The position numbers and the translations under genes were made by a program. DNA of 38,021 bases, from the NCBI GenBank assembly GCA_903919045.1, contig CAIXGU010000219.1, forward strand, positions 1 through 38,021, written 5' to 3'. Shown piece by piece: positions 32,869 through 38,021 of this stretch (positions are counted from its first letter, which is position 1; each line of letters opens with the position of its first letter). This DNA is from an uncultured Eubacteriales bacterium. Its GTDB lineage: Bacteria > Bacillota > Clostridia > Saccharofermentanales > UBA5734. The notes under the pieces are model-generated. The model had not been told where the DNA came from, searched no databases, and was given only the letters and a program-made list of their open reading frames with translations.

Positions 32869-34460
32869 GGATCCTGGTCACCGAGAAGATCGCCGAGGAC
32901 GCCCTGCAGTACCTGCGCGACCAGGGTTTCGACGTCGACGAGCGCCTCGGCCTGTCCCAGGCGCAGATCGAGGGGATCGTCGCGCCCTACGATGGGTTGA
33001 TCGTCCGCAGCGTCACGCAGGTCAACCGCAGCCTGCTTTCGCACGCTGATGCGATGAAGGTCGTCGGGCGCGCGGGGAACGGCATCGACAACATCGACGT
33101 CGATGCGTGCACGGACAAGGGCATCGTCGCCGTCAACACGCCCGAGGCCAACATCATGGCCGCCGCCGAGCTCGCCGTCGGCCTCGCCTTCTGCGCCTTC
33201 CGCAACATCTGCCTGGCCGACCAGGGCGCCCGCCGCGACGAGTTCCGGCGCGGGAAGATGATCGGCAACGAGCTCGAGGGGAAGACCGCCGGCATCATCG
33301 GCCTCGGCCGGATCGGCTCGATCGTCGCCCGCAAGCTCAAGGGCATCGGGATGTCCGTGATCGCCTACGACCCGTACATCACCGAGGAGCGCTTCGAGCG
33401 CGTGGGCGCCGAGAAGGTCGACCGCCTCGAGGACCTGCTCGTACGGTCCGACCTGATCACCTTCCACACGCCGAAGACCAAGGAGACCTACAACATGGTC
33501 GACGCCCCGCAGCTCGCGATGTGCCGCCGGGGCGTGCGCATCGTGAACGCCGCGCGCGGCGGCCTCGTGAACGAGACGGCGCTCTACGACGCGCTCGTGT
33601 CGGGCCAGGTCGCGGCCGCCGGCATCGACGTCTTCGACAAGGAGCCGAGCTACGACCGCAAGCCCGGCGAGCTGAACTTCCAGCACCCGCTCCTCACGCT
33701 GCCGAACGTCGTCGTCACGCCGCACCTCGGCGCCTCGACGCACGAGGCGAACCACAACGTCGGCACGGCCGTCACCGAGCTCGTCGCGCGCGCCCTGAAG
33801 GGCGACCTGGTCGCTGCGATCAACATGCCGGCCATGAGCGGACCGTGGAGCGAGATGCGCCCGTACCTGTCCCTCGCGGAGAAGCTCGGCTCGATCTACT
33901 ACCAGGCCGAGAAGGCGCGCGTGAACCGGCTCGAGATCGTCTACGGCGGCGAGCTCGCCTCCTCCGAGACCGGCCTGCTCACGCTGTCGGTCCTGAAGGG
34001 CTTCCTCGGACCGATCTCCCAGGAGCGCGTCAACTTCGTGAACGTCTCCCGCAACGTCGAGCAGATGGGCGTGGAGGTCGTCGAGAGCCGCACGACGCAC
34101 CTCGACAAGTACACGAGCCTGATCACGGTCCGCTTCGTCACCGAGACCCGCACGCTGTCGGTCTCCGGCACCGTCTTCGGGAAGGACGCGCAGCGCATCA
34201 CGGACTTCTTCGGCTATCCGATGGACTTCGAGCCGATGAACCAGGTGCTCGCCGTCCAGAACGAGGATCGACCGGGCGTGATCGGCCGCATCGGCACGCT
34301 GCTCGGCGAGCGCGAGATCAACATCGCGTCGATGAACTGGGGCCGCAAGGGGACCCGCGCCAACGCGGTGCTCGGCCTCGAGGGAGAGGTCACCGACGAC
34401 GTGGTCGCCGCGGTGTCGCGACTCGACGGCGTCCTGCGCGTCTCGCTGCTGCACTTCTAG
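32865..34460 (+). CDS. serA: D-3-phosphoglycerate dehydrogenase, long form with ACT domain
   Basis: A 531-residue SerA that oxidises 3-phosphoglycerate to 3-phosphohydroxypyruvate, the first step of serine synthesis. The catalytic domain has GRAGNGIDNIDVDACT, the NAD Rossmann GIIGLGRIGSIVARKL near residue 146, Arg in NAARGGLVNE, Glu in DVFDKEPS and His in TPHLGASTHEAN. The intervening ASB domain and the C-terminal ACT domain (QNEDRPGVIGRIGTLLGE) show it is the serine-regulated long type. The ATG overlaps the aminotransferase stop and has AAGGAGGA about 6 bases upstream. With the aminotransferase it forms a serine module; a phosphatase (serB) is not in the window. Confidence 0.95.
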   Translation: MRILVTEKIAEDALQYLRDQGFDVDERLGLSQAQIEGIVAPYDGLIVRSVTQVNRSLLSHADAMKVVGRAGNGIDNIDVDACTDKGIVAVNTPEANIMAAAELAVGLAFCAFRNICLADQGARRDEFRRGKMIGNELEGKTAGIIGLGRIGSIVARKLKGIGMSVIAYDPYITEERFERVGAEKVDRLEDLLVRSDLITFHTPKTKETYNMVDAPQLAMCRRGVRIVNAARGGLVNETALYDALVSGQVAAAGIDVFDKEPSYDRKPGELNFQHPLLTLPNVVVTPHLGASTHEANHNVGTAVTELVARALKGDLVAAINMPAMSGPWSEMRPYLSLAEKLGSIYYQAEKARVNRLEIVYGGELASSETGLLTLSVLKGFLGPISQERVNFVNVSRNVEQMGVEVVESRTTHLDKYTSLITVRFVTETRTLSVSGTVFGKDAQRITDFFGYPMDFEPMNQVLAVQNEDRPGVIGRIGTLLGEREINIASMNWGRKGTRANAVLGLEGEVTDDVVAAVSRLDGVLRVSLLHF

Positions 34461-34503
34461 CCGATCCGGACCCGCCGGCGCCGCGGGCGCCGCGGACGAA
34501 GCG

Positions 34504-34537
34504 AAGGCGGCGGTCCTCGGACGAGGGCCGCCGCCTT
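34504..34537 (+). terminator. strong hairpin after serA, no T-run
   Basis: AAGGCGGCGGTCCTC pairs with GAGGGCCGCCGCCTT around GGAC. As in the tRNA-Ala hairpin the only imperfect pair is U-G in plus-strand RNA, and CCCC follows instead of T. It separates convergent serA and the DUF2298 gene. Confidence 0.6.
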
Positions 34538-34570
34538 CCCCGTTGCTCCGGAGCGCGTTCCGGCGGCGCG

Positions 34571-37261
34571 TCAGGAGTAGTAGGACGGGTCGATCGCGAC
34601 GATGTAGAGAGAACCGGACTCGAAGACCTTCGTCCCGAGGGCCTGGATCGCGGGTTCGTCGATCTTGTCGAAGCGGTCGCGCTCGAGTTCGCCGACGACC
34701 ACGTAGGCGACGGCGTACTTGCGCAGGAACTCCTTCGCCGCCGCCGCGTCCGTGGACTCGAAGAAGTTGCGGACCTCGGCCTGGTGAGGCGCGACGACGT
34801 CGGAATAGCCGCTCGGCGTGGCCTTGCTGGTCCGCCACAGCCATTCGTGCGTCTGCCAGCCGATGACCGTCGGGAGGCCCGTGTACGCCGAGATCCGGCA
34901 GGCGTCGGTGTAGCTGTCGCCGTACGCCTCGAGGACCGTCGGCTGCCCCTTCACGTTCTCGTTCAGCCAGTAGACCGCGGCGAGGTCGGGCGCGCGCAGG
35001 CCGCCGCTCTTGGTCCCGAACGGCTTCACGCCGTCGAGCCCCTCGTAGTTCTTGAGCGCGAACGAGCCGATCCACTGCTGGGTGGAGACCACCGGGTAGA
35101 CGAGCGGGATGAACAGCAGCGCGAGCATGACGATCGGCACGACCCGCCAGCGCCGGTCGAACGAGCGGCGGCGGTTCTCGGCGACGGCGGATGCATAGGC
35201 CTGCTCCGCCTTCGCGAGACGCGCGGCGGCCGCGGGATCCTCCGGCGCTTCCTCCTGCGCTTCCTCCTGCGCGTCGTCCTTCTTCGCGGTCTTGCCGGCC
35301 TTCGCGGACGGGCGGGCGGGCAGCGGGAGGTTCGCCTGCGACCAGGTCGGGATCCGCGCGAAGGCGTACCCGATCACGAGCGAGAACAGGACGAAGGCCT
35401 GGTAGGTGAACTTGAACATCGTGTTCGCGCGCTTGTAGTCGCCGCTGTAGATGTCGACGACGTAGAAGATCTCCGGCGCGAGCACCAGTCCGGCGGCGCA
35501 GACGAAGAGCCCCGCGACGAGCAGGTCCGTCGGCTCGAAGCCGTTGAGCCAGCGGGCCATCCCGGTGCGCGACGCTGCGGCGTCCGGGTCGGCGGGCGCC
35601 ATCCGGCGGCGGCGCAGCACGTACCAGACGAAGATCGCCCCGAGCGCGAAGTGGGCGCCCCACAGCACGATCAGCTGGAAGATCGGCGTGTGGTTGACCG
35701 ACAGGGCGATCGACTTCGAGATCGGCTCGAAGTCGAGGTTGAAGGGCAGCGCGACGAGGTGCGCGAGGAAGAAGAGGAGGGAGGCCTGCGTCCCGGTGAC
35801 GGTGAGCGCGTCGCCGACGAGGGCCGTGAGCAGCGTGTTCGCGGCGAGCGCCACGGCGAAGAGGAGAAGGGCGAGGAGCGGATTCGAGATGAAGAGGAAC
35901 GGGACCAGCAGGAGAAGGATCTGCAGGGCGAAGACGGGCAGGGACTCGAGCGTGAAGGTCGCGCCGTATCCGCGCGCGTTCACGAAGAAGAGCGCGAGGG
36001 AGGCGACGACGAAGTAGATCGCGAAGTCCCAGAAGTTGGTCATCATGAAGATGCCCAGCAGGAAGCCGGGGATCAGGATCCGCGGGTTCGAGACCGTGCT
36101 GCGCAGCAGCGCCGCCGAGGCGGCCGCCTCGCGGCGGAACCAGCCGCGGTCGGGGACGTCGCCCTGCGGGGCCTGCGCCTGGGCGTCGGCGAACCGCTTC
36201 GCCGCCTCGCGCGCCGCGGTGTTCGATACGAGCATGACGAGCAGGCCGAGGAACAGCAGCACGAACATCAGGTCGATCACGTGCGCGTGCAGGTCGGCGA
36301 CGAGGAAGGAATAGTAGGGGAATTCGTGGATCGTCTTGTCGTGGTTGTCCGGCGCGTACCCGATGTACCGCGTCGAGTTCGCGAACCAGAAGCTCGAGGT
36401 GCTCCCCACCTGGACGCCGATCTTCCCGAGCCAGACGAGCAGGGGGTGGCCGGGCGAGTCGGTCGCGTAGAGGAACGCGTGCGAGTTCCCGCCCACGGTG
36501 ACGAGGAGCGCGCCCACGAAGCCGCCGAGCGGGGCCGAGGAGGCGGGGATCGCGGGGAGGCGGCGCCGGGCGACCGTCAGCGCGGCGTAGACGACGGCGA
36601 ACGAGAGCGCGAACGTGAAGGCGAAGGTGGAGGCCATCGCCAGGTTGTAGGCGACCGCGGGCGCGACGCCCGAGACCTTCGTGATCAGCGTGTAGACGTA
36701 CTGCCCGTAGTAGTAGTAGTTGATCGTGCTCCCGGCGAGCCACATGTCCTTGGCGGGCAGCCAGTCGGTCCGCATCATGCTCATCATGAACCCGAAGTCC
36801 ATGAATTTCTCGAGGCCGTCGATCGCGGGCTTCAGGCCGCGGACGTACGTCCAGAGGAGGAGGGCGGTGCCGAAGATCGTCTCCTGCACGGCGACGGCCC
36901 GGATCCGCTCGGGCGCCGAGAAGGCCTCGAGGAAGCGCTTGTACCCGCCGAACGGGACGTACAGCGCCGCCGCGCAGGCGACGGCGATCGCGAGGAGGCT
37001 CCACTGTCGGAAGGGAAGGATATGGAGCATACTCGCGGTCCACATCAGGAGCGACACGACGGCGAGCGCGATCGGCTTCGCGAACGTCCAGCCCGAGTCG
37101 GGGATCCCCTTGAAGATCCGCGCGGACAGCGGCAGGAACGCGAGGCCCAGCCCCGACAGGGCGGCCCACCAGACCAGGTAGCTGCCGGTATCGGCGCCGA
37201 GGAAGGTGAACGAGGAGACGATCGGGAGGAGGGGGAGCAGCAGCCAAAGGAAAGCGGTCAC
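34571..37261 (-). CDS. DUF2298 / Chlor_Arch_YYY large membrane protein
   Basis: An 896-residue polytopic membrane protein of the DUF2298 (Chlor_Arch_YYY) family, named for the run seen here as STINYYYYGQYVYT near residue 180. WADLHAHVIDLM-like (LVADLHAHVIDLM), NDK-type DNHDKTIHEFPYYSF and TNFWDFAIYF are further conserved blocks. At least a dozen hydrophobic helices can be drawn. A charged, Glu/Gln/Ala-rich segment (KKDDAQEEAQEEAPED) about two thirds along interrupts them, and a soluble C-terminal domain follows. The function is unknown; the general layout recalls GT-C glycosyltransferases, which is inference only. The start is the GTG at 37261 overlapping the upstream oxidoreductase stop (GTGA); the track's 1116-residue version runs through that gene. 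Confidence 0.88.
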   Translation of the reverse strand: MTAFLWLLLPLLPIVSSFTFLGADTGSYLVWWAALSGLGLAFLPLSARIFKGIPDSGWTFAKPIALAVVSLLMWTASMLHILPFRQWSLLAIAVACAAALYVPFGGYKRFLEAFSAPERIRAVAVQETIFGTALLLWTYVRGLKPAIDGLEKFMDFGFMMSMMRTDWLPAKDMWLAGSTINYYYYGQYVYTLITKVSGVAPAVAYNLAMASTFAFTFALSFAVVYAALTVARRRLPAIPASSAPLGGFVGALLVTVGGNSHAFLYATDSPGHPLLVWLGKIGVQVGSTSSFWFANSTRYIGYAPDNHDKTIHEFPYYSFLVADLHAHVIDLMFVLLFLGLLVMLVSNTAAREAAKRFADAQAQAPQGDVPDRGWFRREAAASAALLRSTVSNPRILIPGFLLGIFMMTNFWDFAIYFVVASLALFFVNARGYGATFTLESLPVFALQILLLLVPFLFISNPLLALLLFAVALAANTLLTALVGDALTVTGTQASLLFFLAHLVALPFNLDFEPISKSIALSVNHTPIFQLIVLWGAHFALGAIFVWYVLRRRRMAPADPDAAASRTGMARWLNGFEPTDLLVAGLFVCAAGLVLAPEIFYVVDIYSGDYKRANTMFKFTYQAFVLFSLVIGYAFARIPTWSQANLPLPARPSAKAGKTAKKDDAQEEAQEEAPEDPAAAARLAKAEQAYASAVAENRRRSFDRRWRVVPIVMLALLFIPLVYPVVSTQQWIGSFALKNYEGLDGVKPFGTKSGGLRAPDLAAVYWLNENVKGQPTVLEAYGDSYTDACRISAYTGLPTVIGWQTHEWLWRTSKATPSGYSDVVAPHQAEVRNFFESTDAAAAKEFLRKYAVAYVVVGELERDRFDKIDEPAIQALGTKVFESGSLYIVAIDPSYYS

Positions 37262-38021
37262 GCGGGCGCACCTCTCTTCTGAGGAACGGCCGGGACGGCC
37301 GTTCCGTCGGCGGTGGGGGAAGGTTCGCGGCGGACGCGATCCGCCGCCTCGAAGCCGGATCGGATCGAACGGTCGAGCGAATGCTCCTCCGGCAGGGTCC
37401 GCGGGAGCTCCGCCAGGAAGAGGCCGGGGCATCCCGTCTCGAAGGGCGGGCCGGCGCCGCGGAACGCGCCGTCCGTCGGACAGGCGTACCGGATCCGCGT
37501 GAGGCGCCAGTCCTTGACGTCGGACCGCAGCAGCGCGGGATGCATCTCGGTCAGGCTGCGGAAGAAAAGCCGGAAGACCTCGCCGTCCGATTGCGTCCAG
37601 ATCGGTTCGGCGGTGTCCACGTCGCGCGAGAGGTAGACGATATGGCCGCCGTAGCGGCGGAGGCCGACGAGGCCGGAGTGCTCGGTCACCAGGCGGAAGG
37701 CGGAGCCCGCGGGGACGAGCGTCCGGTGGAAGGGCGACAGCGGCGCCTTGAGGCGCAGCGCGAGGCTCATGTGCCCGAGGTCGCGCGTCGCGCGCAGGCG
37801 CTCGAGGACGGGTTCCGGGAGCCCCGCTCCCGCGCCCATCTCCGCGAAGCGGCGTCCCGAGACGGTCGCGACGACCTGGTCGGCGTCGAACGAATACGCC
37901 GTGCAGTCCTCGAGGATGCAATCCAGTCGGAAGCCGCCGCCGGACGGGCGGATGTCGGTCACGGTGCAGCCGCAGCGCACCTCGCCCCCCCGGGCCTCGA
38001 TCTCCTTCACGAGCATCCGGA
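37258..38021 (-). CDS. FAD-dependent oxidoreductase, phytoene desaturase/amine oxidase-like (N-terminus outside window)
   Basis: The C-terminal 254 residues of a flavoprotein on the minus strand, open at the window end. MLVKEIEARGGEVRCGCTVTDI is the usual strand-turn of the phytoene desaturase/protoporphyrinogen oxidase type, followed by the FAD-domain FDADQVVATVSGRRF. Late in the protein GCPGLFLAELPRTLPEEHSLDRSIRSGFEAAD matches the C-terminal FAD-binding segment, although the usual Gly-rich G(D/E) motif is weak. The dinucleotide-binding N-terminus is missing, so the subfamily is not decidable; a desaturase or UDP-galactopyranose mutase-like role are both possible. Its stop overlaps the GTG of the DUF2298 gene, so the two are coupled. 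Confidence 0.8.
   Translation of the reverse strand, partial: RMLVKEIEARGGEVRCGCTVTDIRPSGGGFRLDCILEDCTAYSFDADQVVATVSGRRFAEMGAGAGLPEPVLERLRATRDLGHMSLALRLKAPLSPFHRTLVPAGSAFRLVTEHSGLVGLRRYGGHIVYLSRDVDTAEPIWTQSDGEVFRLFFRSLTEMHPALLRSDVKDWRLTRIRYACPTDGAFRGAGPPFETGCPGLFLAELPRTLPEEHSLDRSIRSGFEAADRVRREPSPTADGTAVPAVPQKRGAPA

Noticed and set aside
33107-37282. 1391-residue plus-strand ORF, and the 1513-residue minus ORF at 32730-37271
   Set aside because: Both are shadows of serA and the DUF2298 gene; composition is Arg/Glu/Gly-rich and no motif is visible.
37262-37921. Extension of the DUF2298 protein to 1116 residues
   Set aside because: The extra part is Arg/Pro-rich and antisense-frame shadow of the FAD oxidoreductase; the GTG at 37261 gives a hydrophobic first helix.

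Overview
The window is dense, strongly GC-rich bacterial DNA: 22 protein-coding genes (two cut by the window edges), one tRNA gene and one T-box riboswitch. I see no transposase, phage gene or CRISPR array. The host looks like a Gram-positive-type or Chloroflexota-like bacterium. A tryptophan T-box, AddAB instead of RecBCD, an MnmM/YtqB-type tRNA methyltransferase, a YlaK-type PIN-PhoH ATPase and AAGGAGG ribosome sites fit Bacillota (GC-rich Clostridia). The DUF2298/Chlor_Arch_YYY membrane protein is a family first described from Chloroflexi and archaea. I cannot decide between them by eye.

Layout. (1) 2-3205, plus strand: end of a histidine-degradation operon, hutU (partial)-ftcD-hutI-fchA, taking urocanate to glutamate plus methenyl-THF. 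(2) 3259-4449, minus: M28-family lipoprotein that appears to have lost catalytic residues. (3) 4531-13908, plus: hemW, then addB-addA-mnmM with overlapping stop and start codons. (4) 13905-17704: EamA transporter (minus), glutathione peroxidase and a tocopherol-cyclase-like protein (plus), NADP-type glutamate dehydrogenase (minus). (5) 17908-20861, plus: acyl-CoA-ligase-like enzyme coupled to a transglutaminase-like lipoprotein. (6) 20862-22861, minus: PIN-PhoH ATPase followed by a small membrane protein. (7) 23050-23125: tRNA-Ala(CGC). (8) 23231-27042, minus: two coupled, membrane-anchored RCC1-propeller proteins. (9) 27146-28905, plus: promoter, Trp T-box and a stand-alone TrpB2. (10) 28982-34460, plus: CCA-adding enzyme; a degenerate PP2C-like protein fused to a LysM domain; a class V aminotransferase and SerA. 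(11) 34571 to the end, minus: DUF2298 membrane protein and an upstream, truncated FAD oxidoreductase.

Themes. Many cotranscribed genes overlap by ATGA or GTGA, and four starts are GTG or TTG, so translational coupling is common. Promoters often carry an extended -10 (TGNTANNNT). At addB and cca the -10 ends exactly 6 nt before the start codon, which predicts leaderless mRNAs; phoH has a similar arrangement as one of two possible starts. Five exported proteins share Thr/Pro-rich linkers or tails. Two proteins (M28-like and PP2C-like) keep a recognisable fold pattern but lack motif residues expected for catalysis. The best candidates for undescribed biology are the pseudo-phosphatase-LysM protein, the twin RCC1-Fn3 anchored proteins, the ligase-transglutaminase pair and the DUF2298-oxidoreductase pair. 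None of these is demonstrated to be a system by sequence alone.
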